Source: Thermomicrobiaceae bacterium
GTDB taxonomy: Bacteria; Chloroflexota; Chloroflexia; Thermomicrobiales; Thermomicrobiaceae
Reading direction: 5' to 3'
Assembly (NCBI GenBank): GCA_014874455.1
Contig: JADBJL010000086.1
Span: 4,234 to 56,010 of the forward strand
DNA: 51,777 bases
Part shown: positions 1 through 7,589 of the stretch, piece after piece
Layout of the letters: every line of letters begins with the position of its first letter
Numbering within the stretch: the stretch's first letter is position 1
Notes under the pieces: model-generated
What the model was told of the DNA's origin: nothing
Database searches by the model: none
Seen by the model: only the letters and a program-made list of their open reading frames with translations
Made by a program: the position numbers and the translations under genes

Positions 1-11
1 CACGCGAGTCG

Positions 12-31
12 GGCCGCGCGACCGCGCGGCC
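12..31. repeat. GC-rich inverted repeat upstream of first gene
   Basis: The arms GGCCGCGCG (12-20) and CGCGCGGCC (23-31) are perfectly complementary, so a strong hairpin can form 18 nt before the start at 50. No T-run follows, so it is not a classical terminator. It could end a gene lying to the left of the window, or it may be a chance product of the high GC content. Confidence 0.35.
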
Positions 32-49
32 TGACCAGGGAGAGACGGT

Positions 50-451
50 ATGGCTGGACTGACCGATCGCGCCGCGCTGGTGCGCCCGGCGGCCTTCAGC
101 CGGGCCTTGCTCCAGGCGCTCGAGGCAGCCGAGGGGCGGCGCAAGCGGCGCAAGCGCGACCAGACGCCCGACAGTATCGGCCTGAGCCTCAAGCGGCAGG
201 TCTTAGAGCGGGTCATCGAGGCCGATCCCGACCCGGAGGCGTTCGAAGCCTGGCTGCTCGAGCTGGTGCTGGCGACGCCGGGCAGCGGGGGCTTGCGGGC
301 CGTCTGCCAGGAGATCTACCAGGAGTACCAGCTCGCCCGCCACGATCCGAGCTTCAGCGAGTGGCTGGCCGCTGGCGCGCCGAGCGACGACGCGCTGCCC
401 GAGCCCCGGCTGGAGACCAGGCGCCGCTCGCGCGACGACTCAGGCACCTGA
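50..451 (+). CDS. hypothetical protein, charged, 133 aa
   Basis: I do not recognise the family. The ATG at 50 is preceded by a good ribosome binding site (GGGAGAGACG). The protein is soluble, with no signal peptide or membrane segment. A basic stretch (RRKRRKRD, about residues 30-37) lies near the N-terminus. The middle is helical and acidic (about 45-110), and the tail (about 112-133) is polar, rich in Arg and probably disordered. It is the only plus-strand gene before 26 kb that I accept, and it converges with the membrane-protein gene at 536. The codon pattern looks normal for the window. A nucleic-acid-binding role would fit the basic patch, but nothing proves it. Confidence 0.6.
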   Translation: MAGLTDRAALVRPAAFSRALLQALEAAEGRRKRRKRDQTPDSIGLSLKRQVLERVIEADPDPEAFEAWLLELVLATPGSGGLRAVCQEIYQEYQLARHDPSFSEWLAAGAPSDDALPEPRLETRRRSRDDSGT

Positions 452-535
452 GCCAGCCCCGCCAGCCGGCCTGCTATTCCACTCCTGAACAGCGGCGTCC
501 GATCGCCAGCGGGATCCGCGTGCTCTGGCAGCAGG

Positions 536-1039
536 TCAGTGGGCCGGTACGCGCACCCGGTGCCGAGCCATGAGGACACCGACCCCGCTCACCACCAGCA
601 GCAGGAGCCACCCCTCTCGAACCGGCCAGGGCACTCCGAGCGAACTCCCTTGCGGTTCAACTGTGAGTGTGCCGAGCAGCCACCAGTGTTCCAGGAGCAC
701 GCGCGCCGGCCATGCGACCCAGCCGATCACACTCGACAGGGCCGTGACGTGCCAGACCTGTTCCCCACCGCTGAGCAAGACAGTCGCGGCTACACAAGCC
801 ATGAGGCCGCTAGCGGCGAGCCAGAGCGCCAGCTCTCCAGCGGAGGCGATCGATTCGGGAACGAGCCAGCCCGGAGGGCCTGCCAGGAGCCAGCCGGCCC
901 ATCCGAGCTGACCCGCTGCCCACGCGAGCACGAGGATACCGAGGAGCAGGCGCAGACACGTGACAAGCACGTCTCCAATAGTCAGCAGCATGGCGAGCGC
1001 TGGCTGTTGAGAACGGTTCCTGCTGGCGAGTCGCGGCAT
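536..1039 (-). CDS. hypothetical integral membrane protein
   Basis: An unrecognised membrane protein of 167 aa. I place the start at 1039 because AGAGGGAGACGCC lies just before that ATG; an upstream in-frame ATG at 1126 would add a polar, unlikely N-terminus. The hydrophobic stretches suggest four or five membrane spans: about 17-40, 45-70, 72-90, a weaker one near 105-125, and the C-terminal LLLLVVSGVGVLMA. The last residues are basic (RHRVRVPAH), which suggests a cytoplasmic C-terminus. It is the last gene of the minus-strand group of membrane and secreted proteins, 26 nt after the gene at 1066. The function is unknown. Confidence 0.6.
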   Translation of the reverse strand: MPRLASRNRSQQPALAMLLTIGDVLVTCLRLLLGILVLAWAAGQLGWAGWLLAGPPGWLVPESIASAGELALWLAASGLMACVAATVLLSGGEQVWHVTALSSVIGWVAWPARVLLEHWWLLGTLTVEPQGSSLGVPWPVREGWLLLLVVSGVGVLMARHRVRVPAH

Positions 1040-1065
1040 GGCGTCTCCCTCTTCGTGCCAGAACC

Positions 1066-1953
1066 TCACGGAGTTTGACTCTCGACCGTCAGCGGCAAGA
1101 TACCGCCGCTGCCGCGGCTCCCCCACTCGAGAGCCAGAGGGCAGTGCCCCGCCGCCACACGCAGGCGGAACGTGGCCGCGACGACTCTACCGACCTGTGG
1201 CCAGCGAGCCTCACCCTGGTCAGGGACGACCGTAGCGCACGGGTCGGCACGCAGGCGCAGCACGACGTCCTGTAGCGGCTCGCGCCCTGGATTGTAACCC
1301 ATCGCTCTGATCGAGATCTCTCGCCCGGCTTCGACTTCGCCGCGCGGAACCGCCACCACGAGATCGAGGCGCGGTGGACCACGTCGCGCGATCTCGACCC
1401 CTGAGTCAGGAAGGACGGAGAGTCGACTCAAACGGATTCCGCCGCGCCGCTCCATGCGAAGCAGAAGCGGGAGATCCCCGGGCGCCAGCCAGTCGACCGG
1501 CACGAGGTTGTGCACCGCCAGCTCCAATCTGGGCCCGAGGACGATCCCGCGTCGCAGGCCCCGGAACACATCGAGCGTGTCCCACTCCAGGTAGCCGCTG
1601 GGCTGCCCAGGATACCAGCGGAGGCGAACCAGGGTCGCGCTCCCGCCGGCCCGCTCGTCCCAAAGGAGAGCCTCGCCCGGGCCACTCGAGGGATCGACTT
1701 CGATCAGGTAGTGCAGCGAGACCGCGACGTACGCTCCGTTTGTCGGCGGGAGGGAGATATCGGCGATGATGGAGGTACCGTCTTCTGGGCTGTGAAGATC
1801 CAGTGCGGGCGCGGCGAGATCCGCGAGCGACCAGTAGCCGGGATAGGGTGGCTTGCCGACGGCCAGCGAGGAAGCGGTCAGCGGCAGCGCGAGCCCCAGC
1901 GCGATGAGGCCGATGACGATGCCGTGCACCAGTCGGGCCCAGTGCCGGGTCAC
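1066..1953 (-). CDS. secreted or membrane-anchored protein of unknown function
   Basis: A 295-aa protein with an N-terminal hydrophobic segment (HGIVIGLIALGLALPLTA, about residues 10-30) that could be a signal peptide or anchor. The rest appears to be extracellular and rich in beta strands. A region near residues 205-295 resembles Ig-like or CARDB-like adhesion folds (RAMGYNPGREPLQDVVLRL), but this is only an impression. I chose the GTG at 1953 because GGAGGGGG sits immediately upstream; a GTG at 1977 is possible but has no ribosome binding site. Two cysteines (in DPCATV and GHCPLA) near the C-terminus could form a disulfide. It lies 50 nt after the membrane gene at 2004 and is probably cotranscribed with it. 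Confidence 0.6.
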   Translation of the reverse strand: MTRHWARLVHGIVIGLIALGLALPLTASSLAVGKPPYPGYWSLADLAAPALDLHSPEDGTSIIADISLPPTNGAYVAVSLHYLIEVDPSSGPGEALLWDERAGGSATLVRLRWYPGQPSGYLEWDTLDVFRGLRRGIVLGPRLELAVHNLVPVDWLAPGDLPLLLRMERRGGIRLSRLSVLPDSGVEIARRGPPRLDLVVAVPRGEVEAGREISIRAMGYNPGREPLQDVVLRLRADPCATVVPDQGEARWPQVGRVVAATFRLRVAAGHCPLALEWGSRGSGGILPLTVESQTP

Positions 1954-2003
1954 CGCGTCACCCCCTCCCAGCGTCACTCACCGTGGCCCGTTTACGCCTG
2001 GAG

Positions 2004-2528
2004 CTACGCGGGGCGCCGCCTGAGCCAGAGAGCGGCCAGGGCGAGTGCCGCGCAGCCGTATAGCACAGCGTGGAGAACCGTGAACGGCGGCCGGTAGAAT
2101 TCCCACACGTGCTCGGCCAGTATATCTATCGGAAACCACCGTGGATCAGTCGCCATCCCGAGGTAGAGCCAGTCGGCGACAGAGTAGAGTGCCGGGGTCA
2201 GGAAGCCGAGCGCGCCGAGGAGCACGACCCACCGCGGGGGCCGGCCACGCCGCAGGAAGACGACAGCGTATGCCAGGTAGATGGCACCAAAGTACACAGC
2301 CACGGCAGCGAAGCGCCGCGCGTCAAACCGTGCCTCGGAGTACTCGGCGCGGAACGAGTCCAGCACCAGCCAGCCTGCCAAAAGCACCAGACCGAGCCCG
2401 ACAGCTCCCGTGGCCGCACCCAGGAGAAGCCGGGCCGCTCGTTCTACCATCGCCAGCGTCGGGCTTCCCGATGTACCCATATTGGTTACCAGGGCGAGCG
2501 GATCGCGAGCGACCTTACCGCCAGACAC
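2004..2528 (-). CDS. hypothetical four-span membrane protein
   Basis: An unrecognised membrane protein with four predicted spans: about residues 30-52, 72-90, 98-118 and 148-168. It ends in an Arg-rich cytoplasmic tail (WLRRRPA). The start is uncertain. The GTG at 2528 overlaps the preceding small secreted gene by 14 nt and has a weak ribosome binding site. The ATG at 2450 gives a protein that begins directly before the first span and has a GGGAAG upstream. The gene lies between two secreted proteins in the same orientation, so a membrane partner role is plausible, but the sequence does not show one. Confidence 0.55.
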   Translation of the reverse strand: MSGGKVARDPLALVTNMGTSGSPTLAMVERAARLLLGAATGAVGLGLVLLAGWLVLDSFRAEYSEARFDARRFAAVAVYFGAIYLAYAVVFLRRGRPPRWVVLLGALGFLTPALYSVADWLYLGMATDPRWFPIDILAEHVWEFYRPPFTVLHAVLYGCAALALAALWLRRRPA

Positions 2529-2748
2529 CGCTCACGGCCTGAGTGTAGGTGCGGAAGACCATCGTGACCGGCCAGTCAACGGCGTTGCCGCAGGCACAGG
2601 AAGTCGAGGTGTTGTCCCAGTTGTAGAGCGTATCGCCGCTGTAACTCACCGTCGTGTAGGTCGTGGTGGTGCCAGCGAGGACGACGCTCGTGAGCACGAG
2701 CACAGATCCCAAGGCGAGCGAGAGACCAGACAGAGTGCGGTTCCGCAT
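2515..2748 (-). CDS. small secreted protein with a CxC motif
   Basis: A 77-aa protein. A classical signal peptide is visible (basic MRNRT, hydrophobic core LSLALGSVLVLTSVVLAG, about residues 9-26), followed by a Thr/Tyr-rich stretch and a short CACG motif (about residues 51-54). The ATG at 2748 has a clear ribosome binding site (GAGAGGAG). The mature part would be only about 50 residues and looks beta-rich. I do not recognise the family. The mature region may pack with the other secreted proteins of this cluster, which is an inference from position only. A truncated form of a larger secreted protein is also possible. Confidence 0.55.
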   Translation of the reverse strand: MRNRTLSGLSLALGSVLVLTSVVLAGTTTTYTTVSYSGDTLYNWDNTSTSCACGNAVDWPVTMVFRTYTQAVSGVWR

Positions 2749-2783
2749 GGATTGCTCCTCTCTAGATGGACGCTTCCCATGCT

Positions 2784-3617
2784 TTACTCTCCGAAGTAGA
2801 GGCCGATCGCCTTGTCCTCCTCGAAGAGAACAAGAACCATGATTCCCTCGACATGCGGCTCGTCGATCCGCTGTACCTCGACTGTGACGAAATCGATCGG
2901 CTTGTAAGGTGGCTTGACGGCAACGGGGAAGGTTCCCTCGAGCGTTATCGGAGTTGCGAACTCGAGCAAAACGAGCGCGCCAACGAGTTCACCTTCCTGG
3001 TCATGAACGGGACTGACCCCACTGACCTCGGGCTTCCCCTGAGCCAGCAGCGGCTCGAGCCAGGGCGCGGCCAGCGCCAGCTCCGCAGCGCGCTGCTCAA
3101 GCTCGCTCGGAAGTGCCCACGGGTCCTCGGCCGGGTCGATGCTCGCATACGCGCCGGTCGCCTCCACGCGGACCACGCGCCCGCTCGCAAGGTCGACCCA
3201 GACCAGCAGGCCTTCGGCGTTCCGCACGGTGTAGGTCGCCTGCGTGAACCGCGTCGGCGGCCAGCGCGCCTGCCAGTCGAGCGGGGTCAGCCACTCGCCG
3301 CGCACGGTCTGCGGGGAGTCGAACGGCATCCAGGCGATACCGCCGGCCAGCTCTCCGGCCGGATCGTTGACCGTGCCGTAGGAGATCGCCACCTCGCGCG
3401 ACGGGAGCGTGGCCAGCACCGCCTGGATCGTCGGGTGCGCCAGGGCCGCTTCCCGCACGAGCTGCTCCTGAGCAGGGGTCAGCATGGAGCCCACGGCTGG
3501 CTGCTCGCCGGCCTCTGACCGGGAGCGGGCGCCCGACCAGTATCCCCAGGCGAGCGCCCCCACCGCGACGACCAGCACCGCGAGCAGGGCCGCGAGACGC
3601 GAAACCGGTCTTGCCAT
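2784..3617 (-). CDS. membrane-anchored secreted protein of unknown function
   Basis: A 277-aa protein with one N-terminal membrane segment (LAALLAVLVVAVGALAWGYW, about residues 7-26) and an extracytoplasmic remainder. The middle part (GLLVWVDLASGRVVRVEATG) has the look of PepSY/YpeB-like beta repeats, in which a strand carrying a DLASGRV-type turn recurs; this is a tentative fold guess. The ATG at 3617 is supported by GAGGGCGAG directly upstream. The last 35 residues (IDEPHVEGIMVLVLF and onward) have a diverged counterpart in the remnant at 5571-5759, and the leader of this gene is duplicated there as well. It is separated from the next upstream gene by 165 nt holding a possible promoter. Confidence 0.6.
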   Translation of the reverse strand: MARPVSRLAALLAVLVVAVGALAWGYWSGARSRSEAGEQPAVGSMLTPAQEQLVREAALAHPTIQAVLATLPSREVAISYGTVNDPAGELAGGIAWMPFDSPQTVRGEWLTPLDWQARWPPTRFTQATYTVRNAEGLLVWVDLASGRVVRVEATGAYASIDPAEDPWALPSELEQRAAELALAAPWLEPLLAQGKPEVSGVSPVHDQEGELVGALVLLEFATPITLEGTFPVAVKPPYKPIDFVTVEVQRIDEPHVEGIMVLVLFEEDKAIGLYFGE

Positions 3618-3618
3618 C

Positions 3619-3670
3619 TCGCCCTCGAACCACTGAGCTAGCGGGCACGCTAACCTTATTCTAGTACGGG
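3619..3670 (-). repeat. leader repeat, copy A (with weak promoter)
   Basis: About 52 nt directly upstream of the start at 3617 recur at 5749-5800 with five differences. On the minus strand the unit contains TAGAAT (3663-3658), a reasonable -10 hexamer. The matching -35 region (near 3684-3679, TCGACG) is weak in this copy. The unit also contains TAGCTCAGTGGTTCGA, which reads like a tRNA D-arm joined to a T-loop; no full cloverleaf can be drawn around it. Confidence 0.65.
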
Positions 3671-3782
3671 AGAGCCGACGTCGATAGACGATGCCGCGCA
3701 GGACACTCCCCTGCACCCCTGTGAGTCGGTTTCTGCTCGTTCGCGGCGTGCATGTGGGCGTAATGTCATTTAGCTTCCCCAG

Positions 3783-4919
3783 CTAGTTCAGCCGTTGTAG
3801 AGCACTCGCCGCCTGTAGCACATCTTGTCGATCTCGCCCATGGATGGTGATCACAGTGGTACCGAGCTGCAGCTCCAAGTCCACGCCGTCCCCACGCTCG
3901 TACAGCGTAGCGTCACGGCCATTCACTTGAACCGGTTCGCCCACAGCCGCCACGCCGGGCGCAGCCTCACGTGCACGGTGTTGGCTGACCGGTACCTGTA
4001 CCAGCGACAACTGATCAACACGACGCGGCTTGCCGGGGATGAAGGGGTCTGCGTAGACGACGCTAAAACTCTTCAGGGATGCCTGGCCTGGCGCATACGA
4101 ATCGACGTAGCCGGGTCCGGTGGCCTCGCTGTACGTGATACCAAAGAGCGGAAGGCCGCTATAGTTGTCGCCCACGTAGTACACGTCGAATTCCGCAAAG
4201 TTCGCGGCATCAGCGACCGTCATGTAGCGATTGGTCACCCGTGTCACATCTGGGGGCACGTTGATCGAGAAGACATTCGGCGGTAGCGCGCCCCGAGCAA
4301 TATGCTCTATGGTGCGATATGTCCAGATGACCGTCTCCACCGCGGTACGGTTGCCATCTGGCGTCATTGCGAAAAAGGTCTCTTCGAGGGGTAGAAGGGT
4401 ATCATGGTCAAGCCAGGTCGCAATGATGAGAGGCTCGCCAACGGCTTGGCGCTCGACTCGGATGGCCGGCCGATTCCTGATCACTCCCTTTTCCAGGACC
4501 TGCAGTTCCCCGCGTTCGAGAGCGGATTTGTACCCCAGCAAGCGATCCGCGACGTCAAGCATCTGCGCATCGTCTGTTGCCGCCACATTGATGATAAGGT
4601 GGCGGTTGTTCGGGTAATACGTCATCACGGTCCTTCCTTGACGAACTGTTATCTCTGTCTCGTCATCAGGAGTTGTAACAACATAATGAGTATCAAGTGT
4701 ATTCGGATCAAGCCACAATTCGTGTAGCTGTGTACCCGTAGGCTTGCCTTCTGGACTAAGCGACACGGCAACGGCCTGGACGTGTAAGACACGCGTGTCC
4801 TGCCCAAGCAGTCCTACCGCCGCGTTGCTTCGGTCGCGAACCAGCGACATGTACCCCAGCAGAAATAGAACCGGAAGGATTAGCAGCCCCAGAATCGGGA
4901 CGAGACGGAGCCATCTCAT
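3783..4919 (-). CDS. single-pass membrane protein, possible LolA/RseB-like fold
   Basis: A 378-aa protein with one N-terminal membrane anchor (LVPILGLLILPVLFLLGYM, about residues 6-24). The large extracellular part is rich in beta strands. Residues about 60-235 (a His-rich strand, an ITVRQGRTVMTYYPNNR segment, and TYRTIEHIARGALPP followed by VFSINVPP) read like the LolA/RseB/DUF4367-type sheets found in anti-sigma partners and lipoprotein carriers. This is fold-level pattern matching and not a family assignment. The C-terminal 140 residues look like a second domain. It is preceded by the secreted protein at 4963, 43 nt away in the same direction, so the two probably share a transcript. Confidence 0.55.
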   Translation of the reverse strand: MRWLRLVPILGLLILPVLFLLGYMSLVRDRSNAAVGLLGQDTRVLHVQAVAVSLSPEGKPTGTQLHELWLDPNTLDTHYVVTTPDDETEITVRQGRTVMTYYPNNRHLIINVAATDDAQMLDVADRLLGYKSALERGELQVLEKGVIRNRPAIRVERQAVGEPLIIATWLDHDTLLPLEETFFAMTPDGNRTAVETVIWTYRTIEHIARGALPPNVFSINVPPDVTRVTNRYMTVADAANFAEFDVYYVGDNYSGLPLFGITYSEATGPGYVDSYAPGQASLKSFSVVYADPFIPGKPRRVDQLSLVQVPVSQHRAREAAPGVAAVGEPVQVNGRDATLYERGDGVDLELQLGTTVITIHGRDRQDVLQAASALQRLN

Positions 4920-4962
4920 CGCGCACCCCCTTAGCGATTGCGCTCAAAACGCTATCAAGCGC

Positions 4963-5532
4963 TTACGGTATTCGTAGCCAGGCCGTCTTGCCGTCAAGAC
5001 TCCTGGGTTGAGTGCCGTCACACTGGGGCGAGGGGTTAGTATTGTTGTTATTCGCCCACAACTCGTTGCCATGCCCGAGCTGGCCTCTAAAGGCGTTAAC
5101 TACGCCATTTCGAGGGCCATCGAAATCTGTGGCGACATGACCACACCAGCGAAGTTGTTCGTAATGCACAGCGGCAGCAGTGTAAGTTCCCCACGTGGAA
5201 TCCGCGTCTACGCCTTGCCTGAAGCGCATATGATTGCGGTTGCATGCCCCGCATCCCGAGGCTCGCTGGGTATGCTGTGTCCGGAATGCACCATGATCCC
5301 AGAACCACATGTCGCTTCCACTCGTATTTGTCCAGCCGAGATGATGTTCAACATGGGTCACGGCATTGCCCCAGGTAGCATTGTTGTAAAACGTGATGTT
5401 CATCGGGTCCTTCTGTGTTGCACCACCGTCTGCATAGATATATTTGCCTGTATCATAATGGGCGCTTGCTGATCGTATGATAATGACTGTAAGAAATAAA
5501 ACTGTAGCGCTACCTGCTATCGTCCTCCTCAT
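4963..5532 (-). CDS. secreted protein, Cys/His/Trp-rich, unknown family
   Basis: A 189-aa protein with a clear signal peptide (MRRTIAGSATVLFLTVIII, likely cleaved after SASA near residue 24). The mature domain is rich in Trp, His and Asn. It has a CGACNRNHMR motif near residues 94-103 and further cysteines in RWCGH and PQCDG, which suggests one or two disulfides or a metal site. Similar secreted proteins with DHG and RNH segments exist in actinomycetes and Chloroflexota as far as I recall, but I cannot give a function. AAGGGAGG before the ATG at 5532 supports the start. The gene is locally less GC-rich than its surroundings and could have been transferred. Confidence 0.6.
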   Translation of the reverse strand: MRRTIAGSATVLFLTVIIIRSASAHYDTGKYIYADGGATQKDPMNITFYNNATWGNAVTHVEHHLGWTNTSGSDMWFWDHGAFRTQHTQRASGCGACNRNHMRFRQGVDADSTWGTYTAAAVHYEQLRWCGHVATDFDGPRNGVVNAFRGQLGHGNELWANNNNTNPSPQCDGTQPRSLDGKTAWLRIP

Positions 5533-5570
5533 GCCAGTGCCTCCCTTGTCTCGCTTGGCGCGGGGCTTAT

Positions 5571-5759
5571 CTAGTAAGTCTTGGAGAACTCACGCATTCG
5601 GTATATTGTCACCTCCCGTAAGTTTCGACCGCATGCATCTTGCACACCAAAGTAGTAGCTGAAGCAGTGGCTGATCGCTCTATCGACCTGGAAATTGACC
5701 AAGGAGATGACGCCCAAGACCGAAGGTTCATCGATCTCCACGCTATCCTCGCCCTCCAA
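5571..5759 (-). pseudogene. remnant of a paralogue of the 2784-3617 gene
   Basis: A 62-codon reading frame beginning with TTG. It starts inside a near-copy of the leader that precedes 3617, then runs straight into a segment resembling that gene's C-terminus. The shared pattern is an IDEP motif, then V-x-G-x-I/V, then D-x-AI and finally YFG. The roughly 240 central codons are absent, and the frame then continues into an unrelated tail. The simplest reading is a duplicated copy with a large internal deletion. A short functional protein cannot be excluded, because a promoter lies directly upstream. Confidence 0.5.
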
Positions 5760-5800
5760 CCATTGAGCTAGTGGGTACGCTAGCCTTATTCTAGTACGGG
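5749..5800 (-). repeat. leader repeat, copy B
   Basis: The second copy of the 52-nt unit seen at 3619-3670, with five differences. The outermost ten bases (5791-5800) are identical in both copies. The TAGCTCA part is kept, but the TTCGA of copy A has become TTGGA here. Confidence 0.65.
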
Positions 5801-5814
5801 GGGGATATTGTCAA
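5788..5814 (-). promoter_or_regulatory. probable sigma70-type promoter
   Basis: On the minus strand a perfect TTGACA (5814-5809) lies 15 nt before TAGAAT (5793-5788). The spacer is shorter than ideal. It points left toward the remnant at 5571 and the secreted-protein genes at 5532 and below, so it may drive that group. Confidence 0.5.
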
Positions 5815-5841
5815 GAGGAGAACTACGCGGGGTGAGCAGCG

Positions 5842-5879
5842 CAGCCGGAGGACGAGTTGCCAAGCTCGTCCTCCGGCTG
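5842..5879. terminator. 15-bp perfect hairpin after the permease gene
   Basis: CAGCCGGAGGACGAG (5842-5856) and CTCGTCCTCCGGCTG (5865-5879) are perfect complements with an 8-nt loop. The hairpin lies 28 nt beyond the stop of the permease gene (5908). No U-tract follows on either strand, so it may be a GC-type terminator or an RNA-stabilising stem. Confidence 0.5.
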
Positions 5880-5907
5880 GAGGTCGCTTCGAGCACGAGG
5901 CTACCCG

Positions 5908-7259
5908 TTACAGAAAGAGCGCTCCGGCGATGACGCCGCTGAGGAAGACAACCACGGCGAGCAGCGCCGGAATTCGCCAGCTCCGCAGCGCCGCGCCGAA
6001 GATGACGAGGCTCGGCACGCTGACCGCCGGCAATGCGAGGAGCAGGGCAGCCGCCGGGCCGGTCAACCCCTTCTCGATCAGCGGTAGGGCGACCGCGATC
6101 TCGGTCCAGGTCGGAACCATGAAGAGCGTGCCGATCGCAGTCGCAGCGAGGACAGTGGCGAAGTCGTTGCCACCTCCGAAAGACAGCAGGATCGGCGCCA
6201 GCCAGCCGACGAGCGCCGCCGCCACGAAGAGCGTCGGCACGGCCACCCGCCCGATCGCCCACGCCGTGCGCAGCCACGCTCCGATCAGGGCAGCCGGCGT
6301 GTGGATCGCCCGCACTTCCAGCGCCTGCTCGAACGCGAAGACCCGGTAGAACCGCTCGAGGAGCCGCAGTCTTCGCCCGTTCCCGCTTGCGCTGGCGAGG
6401 ATCCGCCCCCGCATCAGCCGGGCGACGAGCAGGGTACCGAAGACAGCCAGCGCGACACCGCCGAGGATCCGCAGCAGCGCGAAGTCGACCGGCAGCAGGG
6501 TCACGGCCAGGAAGAGTGTCGTCACGTTCAGGAGCGGCGCGGCAACGACGAAGGCCATGGTCGCGTCGAGCGACGCTCCACCCCGGTACAGGCTCGCCCC
6601 CACCGGGCCGGCACAGCAGGAGCAGAATGGGTAGGCCACGGCGGTCGCACTGCCGGCAAGATGCCCGCGAAGACCGGTCAGACTGAGCAGGCGCTTCAGC
6701 CCGCCGGTGGAGCAGAGCAGGGTGAGCATCAACGCGCCGATCACGATGCCGAGCAGCGTCGCGTGCCAGACGACGAGCAGGAAGTCCGCCGCCTCGGCAA
6801 CTGGTCGTATCCAGGGGGCACCGCATCCAGTGCAAAGGCCTTCGAGATCCCGAGCCGCCCCGCCTCGACCGTCCGGGCTGCCTGGACCGTCCGGTAGATG
6901 AAGAGGTCGACGATCAGCGCGAGCATCAGCACGATCGCGACAGCAGTACGCGCTCCCCTCAGGTCGGCGCCCGACGCACGGAGCCCGTGCTTGCGCTTGC
7001 TCATGGCGCGATAGGCCAGCCAGGCGGCGGCGAGCGAGAGCGCGAGCACCACGAGATGCCCTGGCGTGAAGGAGAGAGACGCCGATGGCGAGCCGAGCCG
7101 TGAATACGCGCTCGACGGGAGCAAGAACGCGCGGCGCATGTCGACCACCGTGAGGAGAATCGCGATAACGGAGAGCATGAACCCGCCGAGCGCGAGCGCG
7201 TAGGAGCTGCTCAAGCCCTGAAACGTGATCGCTGGCTGTCGAGAGATCGGCTGCTGCAC
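5908..7259 (-). pseudogene. ArsP/DUF318-type permease with a -1 frameshift
   Basis: Two adjoining frames together encode one membrane protein of about 450 aa. The N-terminal part (7259 to about 6815) has three spans. The C-terminal part (about 6815 to 5908) carries the family motif PFCSCCAGPVGASLYRGG and about seven more spans, as in the UPF0718/ArsP_1 permeases that export oxyanions or organo-arsenicals. The frames join at a run of five C on the minus strand (6818-6814): one extra C would give a continuous LDAVPPWIRPVAEAADF. So this is a sequencing error, a real disruption or a -1 ribosomal slip. The GTG at 7259 with AGAGGGA upstream is my preferred start; a TTG at 7292 is possible. The substrate is unknown and no arsR is adjacent. 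Confidence 0.65.
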
Positions 7260-7589
7260 GACATCCCTCTTCCAGATCATCAACTCGACCAACAGCTACG
7301 AGAGCTGTGCGCTGTCCGGCACTCTTGTGTAGCCACAGGGCGCGGCAGTGCTGGCCTGCCAATCGATGCTGTCGATTGGTGAAAGGTGGATCAGCCGACC
7401 CGGCTGAGGGGATGCCTTCAGGGGCCGCGACCCATGCTCGGGCCGCGCGCCAGCTCCTCGAGCGCGGCGCGGGAGGGAACATCGAGCGTGGGGCGCGGTT
7501 CAGCGCGGAACGCCATCAGGGCCCATACCCGGAACCGAACGAGTTGCTAAGTAGCTCGCAGGTACTGTAGCACCGCGCTCCGAAGAGGG
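7260..7589. other. intergenic region, no gene seen
   Basis: About 330 nt between the permease start and the end of the 2Fe-2S subunit gene. Reading frames here lack ribosome binding sites and show no family pattern. I see no convincing promoter or terminator, although one must exist for the permease gene. Confidence 0.5.

Noticed and set aside
2766-3518. 250-codon plus-strand frame opposite the 2784-3617 gene
   Set aside because: It lies entirely opposite a gene with a membrane anchor and a good ribosome binding site and shows no recognisable domain.
6835-7482. Upstream extension of the permease C-terminal frame
   Set aside because: This part is low-complexity and lacks membrane spans, whereas the other frame in the same DNA encodes three good spans. 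The two frames are joined by a frameshift at the C-run instead.
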